A stretch of DNA of 64,000 nucleotides from Fluviispira vulneris (GCF_014281055.1 NZ_JACRSE010000005.1:124001-188000), one strand, 5' to 3'. Shown: positions 36,415 through 45,011, counted from the stretch's first letter. Notes: a model not told the origin generated them from the letters alone. Numbers and translations are program-made.

Positions 36415-37749
36415 TCATAAAAATGCTTTTGGATATAGACGCAAATAAGCATCGGGCATTTCCGATTCTTTGAGAGAAAAAACTTTCAACAATTCTTTAT
36501 TTAATAATACAAAAAAAGCACAGATTCCAATTAAGGCACCTAAAGAAATCATAGAAAAATTGATACCAATATTTTTTGAGAAAAAACCGCCAATTAAAGT
36601 ACCAAAGGGCATCATAAGACCTGACATAAAGGCAACAGTCGACATCACTCTATTTCTATAGGAATCTGGTGTGGCAAGAGATCTCACTAAAGAAGAATTA
36701 ATTTCGAGAAGTGAGAGACCAATACCACCTGCAAAAAGCCATGGAGCTACCAATATGGCGAAACCATATTCAGATTGGACAAATAATTTCGCCGAAAGAC
36801 CAGTTGAAACTATTGATAATGCAATTAAAAGGATTCCTAAGAATATAGATTTAAATCTCCCCATAATTTTATTGATATTATTAACAATTCCTAAACTCCC
36901 AAATATAAGCCCTATAGAAAATGAACCTTCTAAGATAGCTATCAACCAAGTGCTTTTAGGATAACCTGTAAAAATAAGACTAGGTAACAAAATAAAGAAA
37001 AAGGGAAATAATGAAAAGTTAATTGTAAGCGCAATGATTGCTAAATAAAATTCAGATTTAATCTGAAAGACAGCATTATATCCTGCACGAGTTTTATAAA
37101 ACCAATTCAATAGAAAGTTCTGCCCCTGCAGTAATTTGTCAGGAGAAGATTCTTGAGTTTTTATCATAATTACCAAAATAAGAGACAGAATGACTGCGAA
37201 GGTATTCAGAATTAAAAGATTTGCGTAACCAAGAGGCCCTAAAAGAATTCCTGCTATAATAGGCCCCAAAAAAGATGATGAAGAAAGGACAAAACTCCGC
37301 ACTTGTATAGCATCGTTCAACCTTTCCGCAGGTACAAGCAAAGGTGTGATACTTGATTGCAACGGTACCCTTATACCTATCGCTAAGCCTAAACCTACGA
37401 GACAGGCGGAAATAATAAATGGATTATAAATTCCTTTTAGCGAAAGAAAAGTCAGAACAATTGAAGCGACAGAACTTAAAACGTAACAGTAAGAAATTAT
37501 TTTTTGCCGACTAAATGAATCACCTAACCAACCAAATAGAGCTTTTGCAATTACTTCAACCAACACTCCAATAGAGACAAAAAAAGCAAAGGTGGTTTCA
37601 CTGCCAGTCTTATCCAAAATCCACCATGCAACAGCAAATTGCCCACAACGAGCCCCAATTCCATTTAATATCGCACTCGTCTGCATTAAATAAAAATCAC
37701 GTCCAAGGCTTGCAAGAATTTTCTGTGAGAACAATATTCTCTCCTTCAT
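36415..37749 (-). CDS. MFS transporter (EntS-like)
   Basis: A 444-residue, 12-helix major facilitator. The start FYLMQTSAILNGIGARCGQFAVAWWILDKTGS with FGWLGDSFSRQKII after helix 2 resembles the MFS_3/EntS group, members of which export siderophores and other hydrophilic products. No siderophore synthesis gene is near, so the cargo is unknown. It is the only gene in its transcript, with 21 bases to the small plus-strand gene before it. Confidence 0.85.
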   Translation of the reverse strand: MKERILFSQKILASLGRDFYLMQTSAILNGIGARCGQFAVAWWILDKTGSETTFAFFVSIGVLVEVIAKALFGWLGDSFSRQKIISYCYVLSSVASIVLTFLSLKGIYNPFIISACLVGLGLAIGIRVPLQSSITPLLVPAERLNDAIQVRSFVLSSSSFLGPIIAGILLGPLGYANLLILNTFAVILSLILVIMIKTQESSPDKLLQGQNFLLNWFYKTRAGYNAVFQIKSEFYLAIIALTINFSLFPFFFILLPSLIFTGYPKSTWLIAILEGSFSIGLIFGSLGIVNNINKIMGRFKSIFLGILLIALSIVSTGLSAKLFVQSEYGFAILVAPWLFAGGIGLSLLEINSSLVRSLATPDSYRNRVMSTVAFMSGLMMPFGTLIGGFFSKNIGINFSMISLGALIGICAFFVLLNKELLKVFSLKESEMPDAYLRLYPKAFL

Positions 37750-37880
37750 TTTCTTAAAATTTTTACATAATTATTAAAAATATAAAATAATTATCTATGC
37801 TTAATATAGATAAGTAGAAAACTCAAGAGAGATCTTTCTTTAGTTCAGATATCAAAAAAATGTGTCTATTTTCCAAGCTC

Positions 37881-38393
37881 TTATTTTAAAGTAACAACAT
37901 ATGGCCCAGGGATACTCAGAAATTTCTTCATTTGTCCGCCATTAGATGCACACACACTGGCATCTTTTGGATTATAGAAGCTAAAAGCAGGTCCATATTT
38001 CAAACAAATATTCTGATAGTCCCAACCAGTATCCCATACAACATTTTGTAATGGACATACGTCTAAACGGATATATGCAAGACTATTAAAAGTTATACTT
38101 TGGGTATTCTGAACAACATACCATCCTTTGGACAATAAAGGATTTGCTTCAACGACTGCTATACAAGCTGTGCGATTGGATTGATTGACAATAGTTATGT
38201 TGTAACCAGCTGTAAGTGGCACTTGATTTTCACTTGCAAAAGTTTCCGTTGTTAAAGCGAAATCTTGTTTTGCTGATATCGTGATATTCGGAGCATGATC
38301 CACAGAATTAAGCTCTAAAGCTTGATTAGCAAAAGCATTACTAGATAAAGTTAATAAAGAACAAACAGAAAAACGAATAACACTATTTCTCAT
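37881..38393 (-). CDS. Secreted protein of unknown function (duplicated family, complete copy)
   Basis: The ATG at 38393 follows AAAGGAGG and starts a signal peptide (ending SNAFA). The mature part (about 150 residues) begins NQALELNSVDHAPNITISAKQ and includes a beta-rich segment GYNITIVNQSNRTACIAVVEANPL, a WYVVQNTQS section, and four cysteines (DVCPLQ, NICLKYG, DASVCASN) that probably form disulphides. A truncated paralog lies at 40441 and both share a duplicated leader. I recognise no function; a small periplasmic or extracellular beta-fold protein is likely. Confidence 0.7.
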   Translation of the reverse strand: MRNSVIRFSVCSLLTLSSNAFANQALELNSVDHAPNITISAKQDFALTTETFASENQVPLTAGYNITIVNQSNRTACIAVVEANPLLSKGWYVVQNTQSITFNSLAYIRLDVCPLQNVVWDTGWDYQNICLKYGPAFSFYNPKDASVCASNGGQMKKFLSIPGPYVVTLK

Positions 38394-38583
38394 ATTCCCT
38401 CCTTTTGGTAAAAGAAGATTATAACTTTTAATATTTATTTTTTCATACTCAATAGTCAAATTCATGTCTATGAATAAATAATGCACTCTCTGAAATTCAT
38501 CAAAATAGTTCAGCGATAAGATGAATTTCTATGTCTGTTAATATTTTAATTAAACCAAAAATTAAACTTACCAGACAGTTATT
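38140..38583. repeat. Duplicated block, copy A (5' gene part plus leader)
   Basis: This stretch is matched base for base with scattered substitutions by 40454-40897. It includes the first part of the secreted-protein gene and about 190 bases of its leader. The leader carries a 10-base perfect inverted repeat GAAATTCATC (38492-38501) / GATGAATTTC (38520-38529); in copy B one arm has a single A-to-G change that still allows pairing. Confidence 0.8.
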
Positions 38584-38627
38584 TTAAAAGAAATAAAATA
38601 GAATATGATCGTAAATTTACTAGTTTT

Positions 38628-38646
38628 AAGTCAAGTATATTGACTT
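38628..38646. repeat. 19-base palindrome upstream of the secreted-protein gene
   Basis: AAGTCAA (38628-38634) and TTGACTT (38640-38646) are perfect inverted repeats around GTATA. It lies upstream of copy A only, outside the duplicated part, and looks like a regulator-binding site or part of a -35 region. Confidence 0.4.
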
Positions 38647-38894
38647 TGTTCAGTTTTATTATTAAATTTTGACTTTAGTATATAAGTTTGCCCTTGTGAA
38701 ATTAGAAATTATTTTTATTTCAATAATATATTGAACAGCTAATCAAAGTTAAGTAATCACATTCAATGCTGGTAGTAAGTAAGAGCTGAGCTCTTATGCT
38801 GCAAAGAAATATGAAGGCTTCGTTAGTAAATAAAAAAAGTTCTTCAATAATTAAAGTTAAAAAGGCTTCTAGGAATGATTTTGCACATTTTAAT

Positions 38895-39077
38895 TTAAAC
38901 ATTTTCTCTCTCAGTATTCTCTTCTAATATTAATGTCTTTTTCTTCTTAAATTTTCTTATTCTATAAGTTAAAAAAAGCGCATATACAAATGGGAGAGAG
39001 TAAATTGGGGATAATAACAAATGTCCATTGATTTGAGGACCATTATGCCCGTAAGCCAAAATTGCACCTATTATGCA
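38895..39077 (-). pseudogene. 3' remnant of a membrane-protein gene (paralog of 40963-41475)
   Basis: Translated on the minus strand, the last 60 codons read GAILAYGHNGPQINGH, then SPIYSLPFVYALFLTYRIRK, then a Lys-rich run and TLILEEN, closely matching the C-terminus of the intact membrane protein (SPIYSLPFVYALFLTYRIRK corresponds to its PIYSLPFVYALFLTYRIRK). Nothing upstream in the frame continues it, so only the tail of a duplicated gene survives. Confidence 0.75.
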
Positions 39078-39106
39078 TAATTTTTCTTTTTAAGTTTAAA
39101 TATTAT

Positions 39107-39283
39107 TCAAAACATTCGCTTTGCTTTTGAATTTACATATTCTTGCACTTTTCTATCCGCATAGATGTCCAATCTTTTTTTTGTTCTATTAAAATTTTCA
39201 TACTGTTCAGCATAGTTAATAGCTTTTGCTAAAAAATTCTTATCATAATTATTTTTTCTCAGATATAAAAATAATTCATTCTT
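39107..39283 (-). pseudogene. 3' remnant of a lipase gene (paralog of 41513-42115)
   Basis: The minus-strand translation NELFLYLRKNNYDKNFLAKA, continuing INYAEQYENFNRTKKR and DRKVQEYVNSKAKRMF, matches the last 57 residues of the lipase at 41513 with a few changes. The frame ends in the same TGA. The rest of the gene, including GHSLGG, is missing here. Confidence 0.8.
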
Positions 39284-39429
39284 TTCAATTGTAAAAATCT
39301 GTTATTCAAATGGCAGTTATGGTAGGCATACATGTATGGTGAGGTTCAACTAAATCCTGATCTTACCTTTATTTATTTGTTATAATTCATTTTTTTTTAA
39401 TACTTTTTAAAAGCTAAGGATATTTTATT

Positions 39430-40437
39430 ATGAAATTCCCTGTAAGTGCAATATGCTTAATGGCTACTTTTATTATAAGTTGTGGAAAATCAGTAAATTA
39501 TATTGAAGATAAGAGTTATCAAATAGATGATAAAAATGCTTCAAGAGGACAAAATGAGAGAGTGAGTTCTCTTATTTTTCACTATACAGCATTGCCCTTT
39601 GAGGAATCTCTTCGAGTTCTTACTGCAGGAGCGGTTAGTGCCCATTGGCTTGTTCCTGAAAATGGAAATAAAATATATAAACTCGTAGACGAGAATAAAC
39701 GAGCATTTCATGCAGGTATTAGCACATGGAAGAGTAGGACAAATATTAATGATACTTCCGTAGGTGTGGAAATCGTTAATTTAGGTTTTGTGTGCTCGGA
39801 TGGGAAAACTGATTGTTCTAAAGAGAAGAGAAAATGGTTTCCATATCCAGAGGAACAGCAGACATTAATTGTTGAGCTAGCTAAGGATATTCAAAAACGT
39901 TTTCAAATTGATCCTTTGTGTGTTGTAGCTCATTCTGATCTTGCGGTTGGAAGAAAATCGGATCCAGGCCCACTTTTTCCATGGAAATTACTTGCTGAAA
40001 ATGGTGTTGGATCTTGGGTAACAGAGGATGAAATTATAAAAGAAATTCAAAATATCAATACTAATATTTCCAGTGATATTTCAAGATTGCTTGTCCAAAC
40101 TAGGTTGTATGAATTTGGATATGAAATTAAAAATTTGAATGTTTCCGACAATTTTGTATTGGATAAAATGAAAAAATATGGATACGATTCAAAAAAAATT
40201 AAATTGTCTGATTTGAGTGCGTTAAATGAATTAAATAATTATGGAAATTTGCATACATCAAACGATGATATTTTTGATTCAAATTTAACGACTCAAGCTA
40301 TTGATGCTTTTTTAATGCACTATTTACCAGAAGAATATTTATCAAATACTATTCCAGAAAATAAAAAAATCCTTGCAACCCTTCAAGCTCTGCTCATTAA
40401 ATATCCAAACAGAGCAAAAATAGGCTGTGGATTTTAG
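39430..40437 (+). CDS. N-acetylmuramoyl-L-alanine amidase lipoprotein (AmiD-like)
   Basis: A 335-residue protein with a lipoprotein signal (FIISC, C19) and an Amidase_2 domain: SLIFHYTALPFEESL (zinc His), AHWLVPENG, AFHAGISTWK, VGVEIVNLG, and VVAHSDLAVGRKSDPGPLFPW (second His and the Asp/Pro block). The C-terminal 120 residues contain a peptidoglycan-binding-like helical part as in AmiD. It would cleave peptidoglycan stem peptides from muramic acid, probably outer-membrane anchored, in recycling or remodelling. It separates the two copies of the duplicated block. Confidence 0.88.
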   Translation: MKFPVSAICLMATFIISCGKSVNYIEDKSYQIDDKNASRGQNERVSSLIFHYTALPFEESLRVLTAGAVSAHWLVPENGNKIYKLVDENKRAFHAGISTWKSRTNINDTSVGVEIVNLGFVCSDGKTDCSKEKRKWFPYPEEQQTLIVELAKDIQKRFQIDPLCVVAHSDLAVGRKSDPGPLFPWKLLAENGVGSWVTEDEIIKEIQNINTNISSDISRLLVQTRLYEFGYEIKNLNVSDNFVLDKMKKYGYDSKKIKLSDLSALNELNNYGNLHTSNDDIFDSNLTTQAIDAFLMHYLPEEYLSNTIPENKKILATLQALLIKYPNRAKIGCGF

Positions 40438-40440
40438 TGC

Positions 40441-40701
40441 CTACCTGAAAAGAGGATTTGCTTCAACAACTGCTATGCAAGCAGTGCGCTTGGATTGATT
40501 GACTATTGTTATGTTGTAACCAGCAGTCAGTGGCACTTGATTTTCACTTGCAAAAGGTTGAGCTGGCAAAGCTATCTCTTGTTTTGCTGATATTGTGATT
40601 TTTGGTGCTTGCTCTACAGATCTCAGCTCTAAAGCTTGTTCGGCAAAAGCATAACTTGATACTGCTAAAAAAGAACAAACAGAAAAACGAATAATATTCA
40701 T
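40441..40701 (-). CDS. Truncated paralog of the duplicated secreted protein
   Basis: The ATG at 40701 follows AAGGAGG and starts a signal peptide (ending YAFA) and the segment EQALELRSVEQAPKITISAKQ, then GYNITIVNQSKRTACIAVVEANPL, as in the intact copy at 37881. It stops after NPLFR at 40441, four bases from the amidase stop, where the intact copy continues for another 85 residues. The product (86 residues) is probably non-functional. The junction with the amidase 3' end marks a recombination breakpoint. Confidence 0.7.
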   Translation of the reverse strand: MNIIRFSVCSFLAVSSYAFAEQALELRSVEQAPKITISAKQEIALPAQPFASENQVPLTAGYNITIVNQSKRTACIAVVEANPLFR

Positions 40702-40897
40702 AACATTTCCTCCTTTTTATAGAAGAAGATTGTTGCTTTTTATATTTATCTTTTCATACTTTATTGTCAAAAACATGTCTATGATTAAATAATACACTCT
40801 CTGAAATTCATCATAATAGTTCAGCGATAAGATGAGTTTCTATGTCTGTTAATATTTTAATTAAACCAAAAATTAAACTTACCAGACAGTTATTTTA
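40454..40897. repeat. Duplicated block, copy B (5' gene part plus leader)
   Basis: Counterpart of 38140-38583, with the same start-codon context, leader hairpin (GAAATTCATC 40803-40812 / GATGAGTTTC 40831-40840) and flank ending in a run of T/A. Sequence after the leader diverges: copy B runs into the membrane-protein gene region, copy A has extra unique sequence first. Confidence 0.8.
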
Positions 40898-40962
40898 AAA
40901 AAAAATTGCCAGGAACAGGGCAGAAGTTAGAAATGGATTGATTAAAAGGCTTGAGTGAATAT

Positions 40963-41475
40963 TTAAGAGGGTAATTTATTAAGATCATTTTCTTGTAAAC
41001 TTAATGTCTTTTTCTTCCTAAATTTTCTTATTCTATAAGTTAAAAAAAGCGCATAGACAAATGGGAGAGAGTAAATTGGGAAAAACATCCAGTGCCCCTT
41101 GACGATAGAACCATTTGCACCTAATCCGGAAATTATTCCAACTATGATTATTGGCACTTCAATATCTACCCATAACGCTATAAAACCTAAATGCAGCAGA
41201 GTTTCTTTGTATGCATTTGAAAGTAAAAGGCTCTTTTCCTTAGTCAAAAGTATTATTTCTGAAATCACTATTATAAAAAAAACAATAAACATTATGATTG
41301 CAGAATAGTTTCCTATCAAATTAAATATTTTAGGGATAAAAATTGATTTTATATGAAAAAAATTATCACTTTCATTTGTCATATATGGGCAAATACTATG
41401 AATAATTTTTATAAATAAATTATAATTACACAATATAGCTATCGTAGCAAGAAGCAAAAAAATATTTTTAAGCAC
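40963..41475 (-). CDS. Small integral membrane protein of unknown function
   Basis: A 170-residue protein starting at a GTG with AAGGAATT before it. Four hydrophobic helices are visible (about 1-22, 50-75, 90-115, 125-145), with conserved ends YSLPFVYALFLTYRIRK. No motif suggests a substrate. The C-terminus (RKFRKKKTLSLQEN) is basic and cytoplasmic. A remnant of a second copy is at 38895. It begins 37 bases after the lipase stop and is probably co-transcribed with it. Confidence 0.65.
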   Translation of the reverse strand: MLKNIFLLLATIAILCNYNLFIKIIHSICPYMTNESDNFFHIKSIFIPKIFNLIGNYSAIIMFIVFFIIVISEIILLTKEKSLLLSNAYKETLLHLGFIALWVDIEVPIIIVGIISGLGANGSIVKGHWMFFPIYSLPFVYALFLTYRIRKFRKKKTLSLQENDLNKLPS

Positions 41476-41512
41476 AATTTAATTCCTTTATTTTTTTTTA
41501 GATTAAATTTTA

Positions 41513-42115
41513 TCAAAACATACGCTTTGCTTTCGTATTTACATATTCTTGCACTTTTCTAGCCGCATAGACGTCCAATCTTTTTTTTGTTCTCTTAAAA
41601 TTTTCATACTGTGCAGCATAGTTAATTGCTTTTGCCAAAAAAGTCTTATCATAATTATTTTTTCTCAAATATAAAAATAAGTCTTTCATACTATGAAATG
41701 GCATTACACCGCCAGTTTTGAATCCATTTACTAATGCAGCGTACGTTTGCGAATTCTCTTCAGTAATATCTTCTAATTTTTTATTCGCAACTTCACTCTC
41801 TTTATTTTTATCTGTGGTCGCAAGATAAACTCTTTCACCCAACTCTGCATAATATTTCATTTCACCCACTTCATCTCTATTTGCAACATAAGTACGAATA
41901 ACCTGATCATTTTTAATATGAACGGACCACTTTCTTGCATGCATATACTCAAGAACACCAGGGGAATTGAATGCACAGGTATGACATCCTGTTTGGGGAG
42001 CAATGATTTTTGCAATGATTCCTCCTAATGAATGGCCACACACATATTTAATCGGAATTTTTTCATAAAGAAAACTCCGCTTTGAAGCTTTAAAAAACTG
42101 CAATGCTTTTTGCAC
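41513..42115 (-). CDS. Lipase class 3-like alpha/beta hydrolase, 5'-truncated
   Basis: Residues after a GTG at 42115 give IPIKYVCGHSLGGIIAK, the nucleophile elbow of lipase_3 enzymes (GHSLG Ser), then an Asp region (NRDEVGEM) and a helical C-terminus. The 200-residue product lacks most of the usual 80-100 residues before the Ser. The frame stays open to 42236, and that part reads LVLPVSSTQATLANDL, a signal-peptide end without its start. It runs into the tRNA-Asp terminator, so the gene was cut there. No ATG start is available; this is probably a pseudogene. Confidence 0.65.
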   Translation of the reverse strand: MQKALQFFKASKRSFLYEKIPIKYVCGHSLGGIIAKIIAPQTGCHTCAFNSPGVLEYMHARKWSVHIKNDQVIRTYVANRDEVGEMKYYAELGERVYLATTDKNKESEVANKKLEDITEENSQTYAALVNGFKTGGVMPFHSMKDLFLYLRKNNYDKTFLAKAINYAAQYENFKRTKKRLDVYAARKVQEYVNTKAKRMF

Positions 42116-42204
42116 TTGCAGAAGTTCAAAGTTATTTGCAAAGTTTAAATCTTCTTTAAGATCGTTTGCTAAAGTAGCTTGTGTTGAAGAAACAGGAAGG
42201 ACTA

Positions 42205-42237
42205 AAACAAAAAAAGCCGTCCGAAGACAGCTTTTTT
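42205..42237 (-). terminator. Rho-independent terminator of tRNA-Asp copy 1
   Basis: On the minus strand AAAAGCTGTC-TTCG-GACGGCTTTT forms a stem with a UUCG-type tetraloop, followed by TTTTGTTTT. It starts seven bases after the tRNA CCA end. An almost identical structure follows the second tRNA-Asp. Confidence 0.85.
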
Positions 42238-42243
42238 AATAAA

Positions 42244-42320
42244 TGGCGGGATGGACGGGACTTGAACCCGCGACCTCCGGCGTGACAGGCCAGCGTTGTA
42301 ACCAACTCTACTACCACCCC
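42244..42320 (-). tRNA. tRNA-Asp (GUC), copy 1
   Basis: A 77-base cloverleaf read on the minus strand: acceptor GGGGTGG pairs with CCATCCC (one G-T), the anticodon arm is GGC-CTGTCAC-GCC with GTC in the loop, the T arm is GCGGG-TTCAAGT-CCCGT, and an encoded G then CCA end the gene. A strong terminator follows. Copy 2 lies 560 bases upstream in transcription and differs by a compensated pair in the T stem. Confidence 0.93.
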
Positions 42321-42432
42321 ACTCAGTCCAACGTATATGCCAGAGCGCGATCAATTATGCAAGGTGTTGAATTGAATTTTTAAAATTGCACCGATCTGCT
42401 AGAATCAAGCAGCAAAGAGAAAAGGAGGCGAG

Positions 42433-42762
42433 ATGAAAAATATCACAGAGAAAATAACAAATCCAAAGGTAAAAGCCGCAGTAGATGCTCTGCAGGCTGG
42501 CAATCTTGCGGATTGGCTTGCGTGCTTTTCTGACAACGCCAAACTCTTTGACGATGGAAAAGCAATGAATTTGAAGAGTTTTTCCAAAGACGCTCTCGGT
42601 CACGAAAAATTCGTCTCCATAGATAAAGTCGAAAATAATAGCATGGATATTTATGGTCAATTTGAAACAGAAAAATGGGGAAGTTTTAAAACTTATTTTA
42701 AATTTCATTTGGGAGCGAATGGAAAGTTTGAGCGTTTGGATATCGGGCAAGCCAATTATTGA
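42433..42762 (+). CDS. SnoaL/NTF2-like small protein
   Basis: A 109-residue protein with AAAGGAGG before the ATG. The layout VKAAVDALQAGNLADWLACFSDNAKLFDDG, with a GHEKFVSIDKVE middle and GSFKTYFKFHLGANGKFERLDIG end, fits the cone-shaped SnoaL-like/NTF2 fold. Such proteins are hydrolases, cyclases or binding proteins; no catalytic residue can be assigned. It sits between two tRNA-Asp genes on the opposite strand, so it has its own promoter. Confidence 0.75.
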   Translation: MKNITEKITNPKVKAAVDALQAGNLADWLACFSDNAKLFDDGKAMNLKSFSKDALGHEKFVSIDKVENNSMDIYGQFETEKWGSFKTYFKFHLGANGKFERLDIGQANY

Positions 42763-42771
42763 TCGGCATAA

Positions 42772-42803
42772 AAACAAAAAAGCCGTCCGAAGACAGCTTT
42801 TTA
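42772..42803 (-). terminator. Rho-independent terminator of tRNA-Asp copy 2
   Basis: The minus strand reads AAAAGCTGTC-TTCG-GACGGCTTTTTTGTTTT, the same hairpin as that after copy 1, four bases after the tRNA end. It also overlaps the last bases after the SnoaL-like gene. Confidence 0.85.
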
Positions 42804-42806
42804 ATA

Positions 42807-42883
42807 TGGCGGGATGGATGGGACTTGAACCCACGACCTCCGGCGTGACAGGCCAGCGTTGTAACCAACTCTACTACCACCCC
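42807..42883 (-). tRNA. tRNA-Asp (GUC), copy 2
   Basis: Same 77-base cloverleaf as copy 1 with anticodon GTC and an encoded CCA. The T stem is GTGGG/CCCAT instead of GCGGG/CCCGT, a compensated change, so both genes are under selection and probably functional. The two tRNA-terminator units form a direct repeat of about 115 bases around the SnoaL-like gene. Confidence 0.93.
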
Positions 42884-42973
42884 ACTCAGTGAAAATGTGT
42901 ATGCCAGAGAAGAAGAAGCTTTGCAATAGTTTCACAGTGTTTTTTTATATTTTTTTTTTATTAATAAAATCAT

Positions 42974-43288
42974 CTATTTAAATATAACAGCAAAGCCACC
43001 TAGAAGCATAAAAATTCCAAAGAGAATTGCGGCAAGAGCCAAAGCATAGAAAAGAGAGGACGTGTGAAAAGGTTTTTTCACCGTTTTTTTCTGTACTTTC
43101 AAGGCAATTCTATGACTTTGTTGCGTTTTTAGATTCCGCGCCAGAGAATCTCCATGGGTACGGAGAGATGTGTGTCTCTGCTTCTTATCTGCTTTGTGCT
43201 TGTGATCACGAAACTGAATGATCTTAGCCCCAGATTGTGGTTCTTGGGACAGGAGATGAGACGAACGCAACTGGAATAAATTTTTCAT
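42974..43288 (-). CDS. Small membrane-anchored basic protein
   Basis: From the ATG at 43288 the product has 104 residues, rich in Lys, Arg, His and Gln up to position 75, followed by one hydrophobic helix (YALALAAILFGIFMLLGGFAVI). The tail-anchored layout with a basic cytoplasmic part could bind nucleic acid or acidic phospholipid, but no motif is recognised. GAGGAG lies a little far upstream (10 bases). An in-frame TTG at 43306 is the alternative start. Confidence 0.55.
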   Translation of the reverse strand: MKNLFQLRSSHLLSQEPQSGAKIIQFRDHKHKADKKQRHTSLRTHGDSLARNLKTQQSHRIALKVQKKTVKKPFHTSSLFYALALAAILFGIFMLLGGFAVIFK

Positions 43289-43364
43289 ATTGCCACAGCT
43301 CCTCAAAAAGAGAAGTTTTACCTTTTTGGAATCTTATGCATTCTAATAATATACACGAGAAATA

Positions 43365-45011
43365 TCACTCTTCAAACAAATCTGTTGACATTTTCATCAT
43401 ATTACCATGCAAAGTCGAGTTGCTTTTAAATAAAGAAATCTTAGGGCAATTTTCTTGAAAATAAGAAAGAGCAAAATCATTTTTGAATAAAAATAAATAA
43501 TTCCCCTGCATATCACGAACAGTCACAACATCTGTTTTGCTTTTAGCTTCTGCTACTTCTTCAGCGCTGGCGTTGGTCCACCGCGCATGCTTAAACGCAA
43601 GATTATCGAGTGCACAATCGACATTGTATTCATTTTTAAGCCTAAAAAGAAGCACGTCGAATTGCAAGGATCCCACAGCTGCTAAAACAGGATCGCTTGC
43701 TGCACGGCTTTCATCCACAAACATCTGGACTGTGCCTTCCTGGCAGAGTTGAACCAATCCCTTAAGCAGTTGCTTACGCTTCAAAGCACTGGTAGTCCTG
43801 ACAACCGCAAAATTTTCAGGAGCAAAGGAAGGAATACCTTCAAATTCAAAGTTTCCGCCTTCAACCAAGGAGTCTCCAATAGAGAAGAAACCTGGGTCAT
43901 AGATACCCACCACGTCGCCAGCAAAAGCTCTGTCAAGGGTGCTTCTATCCTGCGCAAAAAACTGTTGAGGATGAGTGAGTCGAATTTCACGATTCAAGCG
44001 AGGGATAGTGACATTCACTCCCGCTTCATAGACGCCACTGACAATTCGCAAAAATGCAATACGATCTCTATGCTTAGGATCCATATTAGCCTGAATCTTA
44101 AAGATAAATCCACTAAATTCGGAAGAAAGCGGATCTATTTTGCCCTGACTGCTGCCCTTTGCGGATGGAGGAGGTGACATTTCAAGAAATTTTTCAAGAA
44201 ACAATCTCACCCCAAAATTGGTCATAGCAGCCCCAAAAAACACAGGAGAAAGCTCACCCTTTAAAAATTTCTCATGGGAAAAGTCATCTCCAGCCATTTC
44301 GAGCATTTCAAGAGATTCAAGTGCTTCTTGCAAAAGTTCCTCAGGAACCAGAGAGGATATTTGCTCTTTGTCTGTGAGAGGGATCACTCTCGCAGCCGTT
44401 TCAGTTGTTGTGTTTCTTCCTTCAAAATAATGTAAAGACTTAGTTTCTCTTTCAATGATCCCACGAAAGCGCTCACCCGATGAAACAGGCCAGCTCATAG
44501 GGTAAGTGGGTATGCCAAGCACGCTTTCAATCTCGTGCATAAGCTCAAGAGGATCCCTAGCTTCTCGGTCCAATTTATTTACAAAGGTAAAAATGGGGAT
44601 GCCACGCAATTTACAGACTTCAAACAATTTGATCGTCTGTGGCTCCACACCCTTTGCTGCATCGATAAGCATAATTGCAGCATCGGCGGCTGCCAAGGTC
44701 CTATATGTATCTTCTGAGAAATCTTGGTGACCTGGTGTGTCAAGTAGGTTACAAATATAATTGCGGTATTCGAAATTCATCACGCTGGTTGAAACAGAAA
44801 TTCCGCGTTGTTTTTCAAGTTCCATCCAATCGGATGTCGCAAATTTTTTAGATTTTTTTGCTTTGACCGAACCAGCTAAGCGAATGGCTCCACCTAGGAG
44901 CAAAAGCTTTTCGGTCATGGTGGTTTTTCCTGCGTCCGGATGAGAGATAATTGCAAAAGTTCTTCTGCGATTGACTTCATCACACAGTGTTTTTTTGTCA
45001 ACAAAGGGCAT
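43365..45011 (-). CDS. prfC: Peptide chain release factor 3
   Basis: Full-length RF3 (548 residues). The GTPase domain has G1 SHPDAGKTT, G2 RGISVSTSVMNFEY, G3 DTPGHQDFSEDTYR and G4 NKLDREARDPLEL. Domains 2 and 3 (about 300-520) follow, with QFFAQDRSTLDRAFAGDVVGIYDPG. It removes class I release factors from the ribosome after termination. AGGAG precedes the ATG. Base composition is higher in G/C than the accessory regions, as expected for a core gene. Confidence 0.97.
   Translation of the reverse strand: MPFVDKKTLCDEVNRRRTFAIISHPDAGKTTMTEKLLLLGGAIRLAGSVKAKKSKKFATSDWMELEKQRGISVSTSVMNFEYRNYICNLLDTPGHQDFSEDTYRTLAAADAAIMLIDAAKGVEPQTIKLFEVCKLRGIPIFTFVNKLDREARDPLELMHEIESVLGIPTYPMSWPVSSGERFRGIIERETKSLHYFEGRNTTTETAARVIPLTDKEQISSLVPEELLQEALESLEMLEMAGDDFSHEKFLKGELSPVFFGAAMTNFGVRLFLEKFLEMSPPPSAKGSSQGKIDPLSSEFSGFIFKIQANMDPKHRDRIAFLRIVSGVYEAGVNVTIPRLNREIRLTHPQQFFAQDRSTLDRAFAGDVVGIYDPGFFSIGDSLVEGGNFEFEGIPSFAPENFAVVRTTSALKRKQLLKGLVQLCQEGTVQMFVDESRAASDPVLAAVGSLQFDVLLFRLKNEYNVDCALDNLAFKHARWTNASAEEVAEAKSKTDVVTVRDMQGNYLFLFKNDFALSYFQENCPKISLFKSNSTLHGNMMKMSTDLFEE

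Noticed and set aside
38720-38902. 60-codon minus-strand frame between duplicated blocks
   Set aside because: Hydrophobic and AT-rich, no ribosome-binding site, no similarity to neighbours; likely chance.
42205-42890. tRNA-Asp repeats as attL/attR of an integrated element
   Set aside because: Only 560 bases lie between, with no integrase or phage gene, and both tRNAs are complete; a tandem duplication is simpler.
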